A stretch of DNA of 21,417 nt from JACMNW01 sp031413495 (lineage in GTDB: Bacteria; Pseudomonadota; Alphaproteobacteria; Rhodobacterales; Rhodobacteraceae): assembly GCA_031413495.1 (NCBI GenBank), contig JANOFE010000194.1, forward strand, positions 1 through 21,417. Reading direction: 5' to 3'. Of the stretch, positions 7,347 through 15,325 are shown piece after piece. Both the position numbers and the translations under genes were made by a program. Numbering within the stretch: the stretch's first letter is position 1; every line of letters starts with the position of its first letter. The notes under the pieces were generated by a model. That model saw only the letters and a list, made by a program, of their open reading frames with translations. It had not been told where the DNA came from and ran no database searches.

Positions 7347-8414
7347 CTAATCCTGCAGCACTTGCGCGGCACCGGGCGCAAAGCTGATCGCGACATTGGC
7401 CCCAATTTCCAACCCCGCCTCGCCCATCGCGGGGCTTTGCAGGCGGGCAACAAGGGCCGAGCCGTCCGCCAGCACCAGATGGCAATGGGTGTCGGTGCCA
7501 AAGTACACCCAGTTGGTGATGGTGGCAGGAATTGCGCCCGGACTGTCCGCCGCTTGCAAGCGCACCTGTTCGGGGCGGATGGCAAGGGTGACTTTGGCCG
7601 CGCCGTATTGTCCGTCAACCGCAACAGTCGCGCCACAATCCAGCTGAACGCCACCGGGCACCGTAAGCCCCGGTAGAAAGTTCGTCTCGCCGATAAAGCT
7701 TGCGACAAAGCGGTTTGCGGGCCGGGTGTAAATGTCGCGCGGCGTGCCCATCTGCTGGATTTGGCCCGCCGACATGACAGCAATCCGGTCTGACATGGTC
7801 AGCGCTTCTTCCTGATCATGGGTCACGAAAATAAACGTAATGCCAGTTTCCATCTGCAGGCGTTTCAACTCGATTTGCATGTCTTTGCGCAGTTTGGCGT
7901 CCAGCGCCGACAGGGGTTCATCCAGCAGCAACACCTTGGGCTTGGGGGCCAAGGCACGCGCCAGTGCCACGCGCTGTTGCTGACCACCGGAAAGCTGGCT
8001 TGTTTTGCGGTCTGCCATCGCCTGTAACTTCACCAAGGCAAGCATTTCGGCGACGGTGGCTTTGACCTCGGCCTTTGGGCGTCCCTGCATTTGCAGACCA
8101 AAGCCGATATTCTGTGCCACAGTCAGATGCGGAAACAGCGCATAGCTTTGAAACACCGTGTTCACCGCGCGCTTGTTGGGCGGCAGGTTGGTGATATCTG
8201 CGCCGTCCAGCAGAATTTGCCCGGACGTTGGCGTCTCAAACCCGGCAATCAGGCGCAGCAATGTGGTTTTGCCACAGCCCGATGGCCCCAAAAGGGTGAA
8301 AAATTCGCCCTGCCTTATGCTGACGGAAACATCGCTTAACGCGCTATGGGTGGATGCACCTTGCCCAAAGACCTTGACGGCATTTCGGGCTTCTACTGCA
8401 ATCTTATTGGGCAC
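7347..8414 (-). CDS. Polyamine-type ABC transporter ATP-binding protein (PotA/PotG-like)
   Basis: A 355-residue ATPase with every nucleotide-binding motif: Walker A GPSGCGKTT (43-51), Q-loop Gln89 in VFQSYALFPH, signature LSGGQQQR (141-148), Walker B VLLLDEP (161-167) and switch His199 in FVTHDQEEA. The C-terminal third (from about residue 230) fits a TOBE regulatory domain as in PotA. It energises the importer with the two permeases and binding protein encoded downstream. It begins with GTG at 8414, with an in-frame TAG two codons upstream, so a longer start is excluded. The Shine-Dalgarno sequence GGGAG overlaps one arm of an inverted repeat (8423-8453), a possible translational control point. 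Confidence 0.93.
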   Translation of the reverse strand: MPNKIAVEARNAVKVFGQGASTHSALSDVSVSIRQGEFFTLLGPSGCGKTTLLRLIAGFETPTSGQILLDGADITNLPPNKRAVNTVFQSYALFPHLTVAQNIGFGLQMQGRPKAEVKATVAEMLALVKLQAMADRKTSQLSGGQQQRVALARALAPKPKVLLLDEPLSALDAKLRKDMQIELKRLQMETGITFIFVTHDQEEALTMSDRIAVMSAGQIQQMGTPRDIYTRPANRFVASFIGETNFLPGLTVPGGVQLDCGATVAVDGQYGAAKVTLAIRPEQVRLQAADSPGAIPATITNWVYFGTDTHCHLVLADGSALVARLQSPAMGEAGLEIGANVAISFAPGAAQVLQD

Positions 8415-8422
8415 TCGCTACT

Positions 8423-8453
8423 CCCGCCAGATTATTTTGATCATATTGGCGGG
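8423..8453 (-). promoter_or_regulatory. Inverted repeat covering the ribosome site of the importer operon
   Basis: Perfect 7-bp arms CCCGCCA and TGGCGGG, 17 A/T-rich bases apart, sit in the 93-base gap between amidase 2 and the ATPase gene. On the minus strand the 3' arm supplies the GGG of the GGGAG ribosome site, and the arm ends eight bases before the GTG start. If it folds in RNA it would hide the ribosome site; as DNA it could be a repressor operator; it could also be the 3'-end hairpin of the amidase 2 transcript. The sequence does not decide between these. Confidence 0.5.
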
Positions 8454-8507
8454 TGGTTTCGCGTTAAGCAAGAGTTGTCAGACATCCATACGCATAGCAA
8501 GGCGGGC

Positions 8508-9956
8508 TTACGCATAGCCGGATGGGCGAAGGTGGGCCCAAGGGGCGGCATGCTCAAGTTCTGCGCAAAGAGCGATCAATTGTTCGTCCTGACCGTAAGG
8601 TGCTGCAAGATGAATGCCAACGGGAAGGCCGTTCGCCGCGGTGCCAAGCGGCAGGGATGCGGCGGGTTGGCCTGACGCGTTGAAAATCGCGCAAAACGGG
8701 GAATATGCGAAAACGCCGTCAGGGCCGGTGCGGTAGGCCAGATAATCATCGGTGTTATGCGCGAAACGGCCCACTTTGGCGGACGGTTCTGCCAAAGTGG
8801 CGGTCAATAGGATGTCATAGCCGGCGCCAGAGTCGGGTTCAAAGAACGCGGCCATTTGGCGCCCAAAGGCATGAATTTCGCCAACCGCGTCCAAATACCG
8901 GGTGGGGGAAAGGCGTGCCGCATAGGCCAATGCGCCGCGCCCGACAGCCTCGATCTGATCCGGGGTTGGGGCTTTGCCATGCAGCGCCTTTTCAATCGAC
9001 AGGGATGTGCCAACGGCGACGATATCTGTCCAGGCGCGCATCATCATGGGCACATCAGCAGTGGGGCGGGCGGGCATTACATGGTGGCCAAGGCTTTCCA
9101 GCAGCTTTGCTGTTGCTAGCACTGCGGCGCGCACTTCCGGGTGAATGGCGTCACCTGTCAGCGTGGTATCGCACAGTGCCACACGCATCCGGCGCGGTGG
9201 GCGGCTGATCGCCTGCGCATGGCCCTGCACCAATGACGGGGCCGCGTAGGGCGCACCCAGATCAGCCCCTTCGCAGGCATCCAGCATCACTGCCGTATCG
9301 CGCACCGAGCGGGTCAGAAAGCCGTCAATCGCCATACCGGCCCAGCCCTCGCCCGCGAACGGCCCGTCTGGCAGCCGCGCGCGGGTGGGTTTGAAGCCAA
9401 AAAGCCCGCAGGATGACGCGGGGATGCGCACAGACCCCCCGCCATCCGACCCATGCGCCATCGCCACCATACCCGCGGCCACCGCAGCCCCCGCCCCCCC
9501 GGATGAGCCGCCCGATGTATGATCAAGGTTCCACGGGTTGCGCGTGGGACCGCCATAAACCGCACTTTCCGTGGCCGGGCCGATGCCACCTTCGGGGGCT
9601 GTCGTGCGCCCGAATGTGACCACGCCGGTCGCACGGATCCGGTCAAAAATAGCCGAATTGCGCGAATAGCGCGTGTTGGCGAACAATCTTGATCCGTTGT
9701 GCGATGGAAAATCAACCGCTTCGCAGCCAAGGTCTTTGATCAGGAAAGGCACGCCCCGAAAAGGCCCGTTGGGCAGGCCCGCCTTGATCGCGGCGCGTGC
9801 GACACTTTCCTGTATCAGCACAACGGCGTTCAGCGCGGGGTTATGTGCTTCTACAGCGCCAAGTGCCGCGTCCAGCAACTCGGTTGGTGACACATCCCGT
9901 CTGGCAACCAATCCCGCCAGTTCTGTTGCGTCCGCGCGGCCAAAATCACCCAGCAT
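8508..9956 (-). CDS. Amidase signature family hydrolase (amidase 2)
   Basis: A 482-residue amidase with the complete triad: Lys74 in FLIKDLG, the cis-serine in SGGSSGG (151 or 152) and nucleophile Ser175 in DGGGSVRIPA. The segment reading YGGPTRNPWNLDHTSGG, and GGIGPATES before it, resemble bacterial amidases of the 6-aminohexanoate-cyclic-dimer hydrolase group, but that does not fix the substrate. The ATG at 9956 is preceded by GGGAG. It lies 93 bases upstream of the importer ATPase gene on the same strand, which suggests cotranscription. It differs clearly in sequence from amidase 1 outside the catalytic motifs, so the two are not a recent duplication. Confidence 0.9.
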   Translation of the reverse strand: MLGDFGRADATELAGLVARRDVSPTELLDAALGAVEAHNPALNAVVLIQESVARAAIKAGLPNGPFRGVPFLIKDLGCEAVDFPSHNGSRLFANTRYSRNSAIFDRIRATGVVTFGRTTAPEGGIGPATESAVYGGPTRNPWNLDHTSGGSSGGAGAAVAAGMVAMAHGSDGGGSVRIPASSCGLFGFKPTRARLPDGPFAGEGWAGMAIDGFLTRSVRDTAVMLDACEGADLGAPYAAPSLVQGHAQAISRPPRRMRVALCDTTLTGDAIHPEVRAAVLATAKLLESLGHHVMPARPTADVPMMMRAWTDIVAVGTSLSIEKALHGKAPTPDQIEAVGRGALAYAARLSPTRYLDAVGEIHAFGRQMAAFFEPDSGAGYDILLTATLAEPSAKVGRFAHNTDDYLAYRTGPDGVFAYSPFCAIFNASGQPAASLPLGTAANGLPVGIHLAAPYGQDEQLIALCAELEHAAPWAHLRPSGYA

Positions 9957-10047
9957 TCAAACTCTCCCATTTTTTGCAATGGTGTCGGGGAATGGTGGGA
10001 TGGTCCACCCCCAATTGGCCCCGCGCAGTGGGGGCAGATCGAAAAGC

Positions 10048-11814
10048 CTATACCTTAGCGGAGGTGCGCGTTGTGCTATCCAGCACCCGCTGGATTTCTG
10101 CCGCAGCCACATCAGGCGTCACCGGTTTGGCAAGATAGCCGTTTATCCCGGCATCAATATATTGCTTGCGATGATCGCTTAATGTGTTTGCCGTCATTGC
10201 GATGACCGGCACATGGCCGATGGGCTGCGGCAGTTTGCGCAGGGCAAGGAAAGTTTCAATCCCGTCCATGTCCGGCATATTCATATCCAGCAACACAAGA
10301 TCAATGCCACCATCAGCGATGATGTGCAGGGCAATGGCACCGCTTGGCGCCTCGATCGCATCTGCCCCGAAATAACGCAAATAAGTGACCGCCACCAACC
10401 GATTGGAGGCAATATCGTCGACCACCAGAACCCGTCGTCCAGTCATGTCTATTGGTGATGTGGATGTTGGCGCCAGCGTCACCTTGGGCGGAAAGGTTTC
10501 ATCCAAACCAAGCGTCAGCACGAAATGCGCGCCAGTTGGGTGGCCAATTTTTGGCTGTTCCAACCGCAGATCACCGCCCATCTGCTGCGCAAGCGACCGC
10601 GTAATTGACAGGCCCAACCCGGTGCCAAGACTACTGCCCGGCCCCCGCACAAAGGGCTCGAACATGGCTGCGGCCTGATCTGGGGCAATTCCCGGCCCGG
10701 TATCAACCACTTCAATCCGCAAAAGCGGTCTGTCGTCATCATCTGCGCTGCGCCGTGCGCGCACCAAAATCTGGCCCTGAGGTGTATTTTTCAGCGCGTT
10801 CGAGAGTAAATTAGACAGGCATTGCCGCAGCCGCTGCGCATCAAGCAAGACCCAAGCGGGCAGCGTTTCAGGCAGGTCCAACACCAAGGCAAGCCCCGCC
10901 TCTTCCATCTGTGGGCGAAACAAGGCTGCAGTGGATGCAATCTCTTGTCGTAAGGCGCAGGCCTGTTTGCGAATTGGCAAATGCCCGCCCTGAATGGCTG
11001 ACATATCCAGAATATCGTCAAGGATGGTGGATAGCCCCTCGGCGGAACTGATCAAAACCGACAACCTCTCGACGCTGACCGGATCATTTGTGCGGCGCAA
11101 TTCGGCATGCCCCATGCCAAGAATGGCATTCAGGGGCGTGCGCAGCTCGTGGCTCATTTGTGCAAGGAAAGTGCCTTTCGCGGCGTTTGCGGCTTGGGCT
11201 TCGGCGCGGCCTCGTGCGGTTTCCTGATGCAGGCGGTTGTTGGAAATGATCGCCCCCAGTGCATACCCCAGCCCTGCAAGGGCACAAACTGTGGTAAAGG
11301 CAAGCGAGGCAAGGTCGCCTTTATTGATCCATAACAAGCTGTTAGATGTTACGGCGGCCAAAGAGATTGCGGCGAAACCAGTTAACCCCATCGGTAAATG
11401 AATGGCCCGCACGGTTGACACATGCATGATCGAGGTCACCGCAAGGCCAACGGCGAAGGCCTTCATATAGGGGCCATCAACATGCCAAATCATCGCAGGC
11501 AATATTGAAAACGCCATTTCCAACATGAAAACCCAGATCAAACATCTGCGGTAGCGGGCCGGGTCGGCGGTGGGATCAAGGTCCTTCAGGGCGCGCGCGC
11601 TCATGATCTCACCAAACAGATTGGTGGCGTAACAGACCAGAATAACGGACAGGGGCAAGAAAAGGCTGGCCAAGCCATAGGCAAGCGTTGTCGTGGCCAG
11701 CCGGATCGGGGCCTCTTTCATCAAGATGCGGTATTGGCGGCCAAGCTCATCCCGCAGCGCCGCTGTGTTGGTAAAGGACATCGCAGGCGTTAGGGCGGGG
11801 TCACTGTTTTCCAT
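10048..11814 (-). CDS. Membrane-bound hybrid sensor histidine kinase with receiver domain
   Basis: A 588-residue hybrid kinase. Residues about 39-62, 90-110, 117-137, 143-161 and 168-191 are hydrophobic, giving a membrane sensor with no large periplasmic domain. A dimerisation domain follows with His222 in QMSHELRTPLN, then an HATPase domain with N-box Asn339, DTGPGIAP (371-378) and GTGLGLSI (397-404). A C-terminal receiver has acidic pair Asp466-Asp467, phospho-acceptor Asp510 in LLDMNMPDMDG, Thr541 and Lys563. It would autophosphorylate His222 and pass phosphate to Asp510. No separate output regulator or phosphotransfer protein is nearby, so its pathway is unknown. A second in-frame ATG at 11781 is possible; neither has a strong ribosome site. 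Confidence 0.9.
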   Translation of the reverse strand: MENSDPALTPAMSFTNTAALRDELGRQYRILMKEAPIRLATTTLAYGLASLFLPLSVILVCYATNLFGEIMSARALKDLDPTADPARYRRCLIWVFMLEMAFSILPAMIWHVDGPYMKAFAVGLAVTSIMHVSTVRAIHLPMGLTGFAAISLAAVTSNSLLWINKGDLASLAFTTVCALAGLGYALGAIISNNRLHQETARGRAEAQAANAAKGTFLAQMSHELRTPLNAILGMGHAELRRTNDPVSVERLSVLISSAEGLSTILDDILDMSAIQGGHLPIRKQACALRQEIASTAALFRPQMEEAGLALVLDLPETLPAWVLLDAQRLRQCLSNLLSNALKNTPQGQILVRARRSADDDDRPLLRIEVVDTGPGIAPDQAAAMFEPFVRGPGSSLGTGLGLSITRSLAQQMGGDLRLEQPKIGHPTGAHFVLTLGLDETFPPKVTLAPTSTSPIDMTGRRVLVVDDIASNRLVAVTYLRYFGADAIEAPSGAIALHIIADGGIDLVLLDMNMPDMDGIETFLALRKLPQPIGHVPVIAMTANTLSDHRKQYIDAGINGYLAKPVTPDVAAAEIQRVLDSTTRTSAKV

Positions 11815-11830
11815 AGTTCATATACCGGCT

Positions 11831-11857
11831 GGGGGGGGGTGGCAGGTCAAGCCTGCC
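11831..11857 (-). other. Nine-base G/C homopolymer and hairpin before the kinase gene
   Basis: The 58-base gap between the DUF6476 stop and the kinase start holds a run of nine G on the plus strand (C on the coding strand, 11831-11839), 16 bases upstream of the kinase ATG. Next to it is a hairpin with 6-bp arms GGCAGG (11841-11846) and CCTGCC (11852-11857). The hairpin may end the DUF6476 transcript. The homopolymer is long enough to slip during replication, but there is no direct evidence of phase variation. Confidence 0.4.
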
Positions 11858-11872
11858 ATCGTTAGCGCGACA

Positions 11873-12196
11873 TTACGGCCCAGTTGCGGCAGGATTTATG
11901 GCAATATCTTGCACTATCTTTCCGGTTGCCCGGCTGAAAATCAAAATACGATTGTCTGTGGTGACCACGGCATACCACGCGTCTGCTTGGGTAAAGGCCT
12001 GCGCCGACGCGCCGTGTGGCAAGGTGATTTGATCTGGAAGAGGAAGACTTGCCCGCATCGCCCCCGGCATCCGGGTGACAAGCAGTGCGACCACGGTTAT
12101 GACACCGATAATCATCGTCATTGTCAGCACAATGACGAGTCCCTTAAGAAACCGAAGCGAGGGCGGAAGCCCGGTCTCTGGCGGAGCGCGATCCAT
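11873..12196 (-). CDS. DUF6476 family membrane protein
   Basis: A 107-residue protein with one clear transmembrane helix (about residues 17-42, after LRFLKG) and a C-terminal soluble part of about 60 residues. That part reads LPLPDQITLPHGASAQAFT and then a short beta-rich segment with WYAVVTTDNRILIF. This is the pattern I associate with DUF6476 proteins of Rhodobacterales; no function is known. The frame is open far upstream, but that stretch is antisense to the pseudouridine synthase gene. The ATG at 12196 has AAGGG upstream and overlaps the divergent rluD start by two bases (CATG). Confidence 0.75.
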   Translation of the reverse strand: MDRAPPETGLPPSLRFLKGLVIVLTMTMIIGVITVVALLVTRMPGAMRASLPLPDQITLPHGASAQAFTQADAWYAVVTTDNRILIFSRATGKIVQDIAINPAATGP

Positions 12197-13238
12197 GGCA
12201 ACCCTTTCTGACCCGACGCCTGCATATCTGTGCGTCACTTTGGGGGATGATCCCCCCGCCCGCCTTGATAAGGCGCTTGCGGCGGCGGTGCCAGAGGAAG
12301 CGTCGCTTTCAAGGTCGCGTCTGATGCGGATGATTGCGGAAGGGGCGGTATCAAAGGCCGGGGCGGTGATTGACGATCCCAAAGCCAAGGTGGCGGCGGG
12401 GGATGAGTTTGTTCTGCGTCTGGACGAAGCGGTGGATCTAGAGGCGGTGGCGCAAGACATCCCGCTGTCGGTGATCTGGGAAGACGGCGATCTGATTGTG
12501 ATCGACAAGCCGGTGGGAATGGTGGTGCATCCCGCCCCCGGCACACCGTCGGGCACGCTGGTGAACGCGCTTTTGCATCATTGCGGCGATACGTTGTCTG
12601 GGGTGGGCGGGGTCAAGCGGCCCGGCATCGTGCACCGGATCGACAAGGATACGACAGGGCTGCTGGTGGTCGCGAAATCGGACCGCGCGCATCACGGGTT
12701 GGCGGCGCAGTTTGAATCCCATGCCGTGACGCGGCATTATCTGGCGGTGGTTCACGGGGTGCCGGATGCGGCCGATCCGCGGATCAGGGGGTTGCGGGGG
12801 ATCAGTTTTGAGGCGGGCGGCATCCTGAAGATATCAACGCATCTGGCCCGGCATAAAACCGACCGGCAACGGCAGGCGGTGGTGCCGGATCATATCGGTC
12901 GGCACGCGATCACGCGGGTGCGGGTGGAGGAACGGTTCGGGGCGGCGTCGCTGGTGAATTGCTGGCTGGAAACCGGGCGGACGCATCAAATTCGCGTTCA
13001 TATGAGTTATGCGGGGCATTCGTTGGTCGGGGATCAGACTTACGGGGGGCGGCGGATTCTGGCGGGGAAGTCGTCGGGAGAGGTGGCCGCAGCAATTGGA
13101 AACGCGTTCTCCCGGCAGGCGCTTCATGCTGCGAGTTTGGGGTTCGATCATCCCGTTTCGGGGGAGAGGCTGGAATTTTCGTCGCCTATCCCCACCGATA
13201 TGGCGGGGCTAATTGCAGGGCTGAGGGCAGGGGTGTAA
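12195..13238 (+). CDS. rluD: RluA-family 23S rRNA pseudouridine synthase, RluD-like
   Basis: A 347-residue enzyme with an N-terminal S4-like RNA-binding domain (about 22-75) and a catalytic RluA domain. The catalytic aspartate is Asp150 in GIVHRIDKDTTGLLVVAKSD, and VIDKPVGMVVHPAPG and GRTHQIRVH are the other family signatures. RluD in Escherichia coli modifies helix 69 of 23S rRNA; the two-domain layout fits that branch, although RluC and RluA relatives share motifs. The start at 12195 is backed by GGAG nine bases upstream. Its start codon overlaps that of the divergent DUF6476 gene, so each gene's promoter must lie inside the other's coding region. The stop codon is part of a 14-bp palindrome. 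Confidence 0.92.
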   Translation: MATLSDPTPAYLCVTLGDDPPARLDKALAAAVPEEASLSRSRLMRMIAEGAVSKAGAVIDDPKAKVAAGDEFVLRLDEAVDLEAVAQDIPLSVIWEDGDLIVIDKPVGMVVHPAPGTPSGTLVNALLHHCGDTLSGVGGVKRPGIVHRIDKDTTGLLVVAKSDRAHHGLAAQFESHAVTRHYLAVVHGVPDAADPRIRGLRGISFEAGGILKISTHLARHKTDRQRQAVVPDHIGRHAITRVRVEERFGAASLVNCWLETGRTHQIRVHMSYAGHSLVGDQTYGGRRILAGKSSGEVAAAIGNAFSRQALHAASLGFDHPVSGERLEFSSPIPTDMAGLIAGLRAGV

Positions 13239-13249
13239 CACGCGTGTTA
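13236..13249. promoter_or_regulatory. 14-bp perfect palindrome overlapping the rluD stop
   Basis: TAACACGCGTGTTA is a perfect palindrome whose first three bases are the rluD stop codon. The rest of the gap to the next, convergent gene (13250-13335) is unusually A/T-rich for this genome and contains TTAATTAA but no gene. The palindrome lacks a U-tract, so it is more like a protein-binding site than a terminator, but no regulator can be named. Confidence 0.35.
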
Positions 13250-13335
13250 TAGATAGTAATATGTTGATATCGTTTAATTAAGTAGTTTATATTAAGTGGC
13301 TTTTAACAGTTCCGACCTGACTAACACGCCCCACA

Positions 13336-13593
13336 TTACCGCTTGCCAAACCCCGATTGCAGGAAAAACGGCAGGGCGGTTTGGTGGTTGCCAATCCCGG
13401 TTGCGTCGTCTCGGTACTTGCCTGCGTCGTGTAAAGCGGCGTCGGGGAGGTGATCATGGAGGCGACGTTGGTTGTGGGCCTGTTCGGTCGCAGAGGTGCC
13501 TGCGCGCAGGTCTGCGCTGAGGCGAGAGAGCCAGCGACGGGCGTGGATGCTGGCGGTTTGCGAAAAGCGGGCGGTGGCGTCGGTGGCGGACAT
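13336..13593 (-). CDS. Small protein, possibly DUF1127-like
   Basis: An 85-residue basic protein, MSATDATARFSQTAS at its start, with no membrane helix. The start is supported by AAAGGAA ending seven bases before the ATG. Codon third positions are strongly G/C, as in neighbouring genes, which argues that it is real. Residues 44-58 (RLHDHLPDAALHDAG, followed by KYRDD) fit the spacing of the DUF1127 pattern L-x-D-x2-L-x-D-x-G-x2-R-x-D, but the match is degenerate and not secure. DUF1127 proteins are short RNA-associated or regulatory proteins in alphaproteobacteria. The frame stays open upstream to 13791, but that region runs into the divergent regulator gene. Function is not known. Confidence 0.6.
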   Translation of the reverse strand: MSATDATARFSQTASIHARRWLSRLSADLRAGTSATEQAHNQRRLHDHLPDAALHDAGKYRDDATGIGNHQTALPFFLQSGFGKR

Positions 13594-13730
13594 GATGTGT
13601 TCCTTTACCAGTTTTGCGGAGTGATGTGGCCGGGTCGTGTGATTTAGAAATAGCCTGAGCGTGATTTTCTTGCTTGAGTTTCGCTTGCGTATTTCATGTG
13701 GATTTTCTGCGGAATCGGTTAGCATTGCCC

Positions 13731-15296
13731 ATGATTGTTGAGTTTTCGCCTTTTCAGCTGGACACGGACCGCGCCGAACTTGCCGGGCCAAGCGGCGTGA
13801 TTGCGGTGGAGCCGAAGGCGTTTGCGCTGTTGTGCTTGCTGGTAGAAAACCCAGACCGGGTGATCAGCAAGGACGAAATGATCGCAGCGGTTTGGGGCGG
13901 GCGGTTCATTTCGGACGCGGCGGTTTCAACGGCGTTAAAGCTGGTGCGCCGCGCGCTGGGCGATGATGGTGTGGCGCAGCAGTTTGTGAAAACCGTGCGC
14001 GGGCGGGGGCATCGGTTTGTGGCCCCGGTTCGGATTGTATCGGCGGCGAAGGTTCCTGCCGCCGTTCGTCCAGAGGGCTTGCCCGGTGTGCCTGATCAGC
14101 GCGGTGAGCGGCCAACGCTGGCCGTGTTGCCCTTCGGGCAGATGGGGCTGCCCGGCGCCTTTGCCACCTTGGGCGATGCGATTCCGGCAGAAATCATATC
14201 CTCGCTTGCGCGGTTGCGCTGGTTGCGGGTGATTGCGCGGGAATCGACCTTTCGGTTTCGCGGTGACGGGGTCGACCTAGGCGTGATCCGGTCGGTGCTG
14301 GGGGCGGGGTTTTGCCTGTCTGGCCGGGTGGAGGTGTTGGCAAAGCGTTTGAGTGTCAGCGTTGATCTCGTCGATACCGGCACCGGGGCGCTGATCTGGT
14401 CGGATCATATGGAGGGGCCAATAGACGGTGTTCACGCCATGCGCGCGGATATTGTGTCGGCGGTGATTGCGGCGCTGGATCTGCAAATTCCGGTGGCCGA
14501 GGCGGCGCGGGCGCGGTCAAAACCCATTGAAGCGCTGGATGCATGGGAAGCCTATCATCTGGGGATGAGCCATGTTTATCGGTTCAATGCGCGCGACAAT
14601 TCCCTTGCGGCGGGGCTGTTTCGGCGGGCGACCGATCTGGACCCCGGTTTTGCGAGCGCCTATGCCGCGCGGTCTTTCACAAGCTTTCAGGACGTGATCA
14701 TGGGGTATGATCCGGACCGGCCTGCGGCATTGGCACAGGCACAGGCCGAGGCGGAGCGCAGCGTAGAACTGGACCCGCTGGACCCTTACGCAAATATGGC
14801 GATGGGGCGGCTTGGCATTCTGACGGGACGGCCGCAAGATGGGATCGGCTGGATTGACCACTCATTGGAGCTAAGCCCAAGTTATGCCAAGGGGCATTAT
14901 TCGCGTGGTTTTGTGCAGGTTTTGTGCGGCAATTCCGCAGAAACGCGGGTTGCGATCAACATGTCGATGCGGCTAAGCCCGCTGGACCCGATGCTGGCAC
15001 CGATGCGGATGATGCGGGCGCTGTCGTTCGCGTTGGACGGGGATTACCGGACTGCGGCGGATTTGGCTGTGCAATCGGCGCAGATATCGCGCGGACATTA
15101 TATTGGTATGATGAACACAGTTGCGCTGTGCCAATTAAGCGGCCAGCCAGAACAAGCGGCCTATTGGGCGCGGATCGGGCGGGAAAGTAAGCCTGATGTC
15201 TCAATCAGGTTGTATTCGCTGGCATTTCCGATGGAAAACGCCCGGTTTCGCGCGATTATGGCCGATGCCTTGCGCAAGGTTGGGTTTCCGGACTGA
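13731..15296 (+). CDS. Winged-helix transcriptional regulator with TolB-like and TPR domains
   Basis: A 521-residue soluble protein with three parts. Residues 1-100 are an OmpR/CadC-type winged-helix DNA-binding domain: VEPKAFALLCLLVENP, a recognition helix in DAAVSTALKLVRRALGD, and the wing GRGHRF. Residues about 126-260 resemble the TolB/FlgO-like domain often found in these proteins (PTLAVLPFGQMG, then LVDTGTGALIWSD). Residues about 270-515 form a run of TPR-like helices (for example DPLDPYANMAMGRLGILTG). There is no membrane helix, unlike CadC. Such regulators are thought to sense through the TPR part; the signal and targets are not known. The ATG at 13731 fits the family start, but the ribosome site is weak. 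The nearest candidate target is the divergent small gene. Confidence 0.87.
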   Translation: MIVEFSPFQLDTDRAELAGPSGVIAVEPKAFALLCLLVENPDRVISKDEMIAAVWGGRFISDAAVSTALKLVRRALGDDGVAQQFVKTVRGRGHRFVAPVRIVSAAKVPAAVRPEGLPGVPDQRGERPTLAVLPFGQMGLPGAFATLGDAIPAEIISSLARLRWLRVIARESTFRFRGDGVDLGVIRSVLGAGFCLSGRVEVLAKRLSVSVDLVDTGTGALIWSDHMEGPIDGVHAMRADIVSAVIAALDLQIPVAEAARARSKPIEALDAWEAYHLGMSHVYRFNARDNSLAAGLFRRATDLDPGFASAYAARSFTSFQDVIMGYDPDRPAALAQAQAEAERSVELDPLDPYANMAMGRLGILTGRPQDGIGWIDHSLELSPSYAKGHYSRGFVQVLCGNSAETRVAINMSMRLSPLDPMLAPMRMMRALSFALDGDYRTAADLAVQSAQISRGHYIGMMNTVALCQLSGQPEQAAYWARIGRESKPDVSIRLYSLAFPMENARFRAIMADALRKVGFPD

Positions 15297-15325
15297 CGCG
15301 CAACATGATGTCAGATGCAGGGTCC

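Noticed and set aside
6848..7387. Open frame of 179 codons on the plus strand opposite the permease gene
   Set aside because: Extreme Gln/Arg/Gly composition and no ribosome site; a shadow of the permease gene.
7343..7783. 147-codon upstream extension of the PotH-like permease
   Set aside because: It is another frame of the ATPase gene, rich in Arg, Pro and Ser, and unlike any permease N-terminus.
3017..9956. Either amidase as GatA of the tRNA amidotransferase
   Set aside because: No gatB or gatC is nearby, and the sequence around the nucleophile and C-terminal regions look like general amidases.
12197..12556. 120-codon upstream extension of the DUF6476 protein
   Set aside because: It is antisense to the conserved pseudouridine synthase gene and low in complexity.
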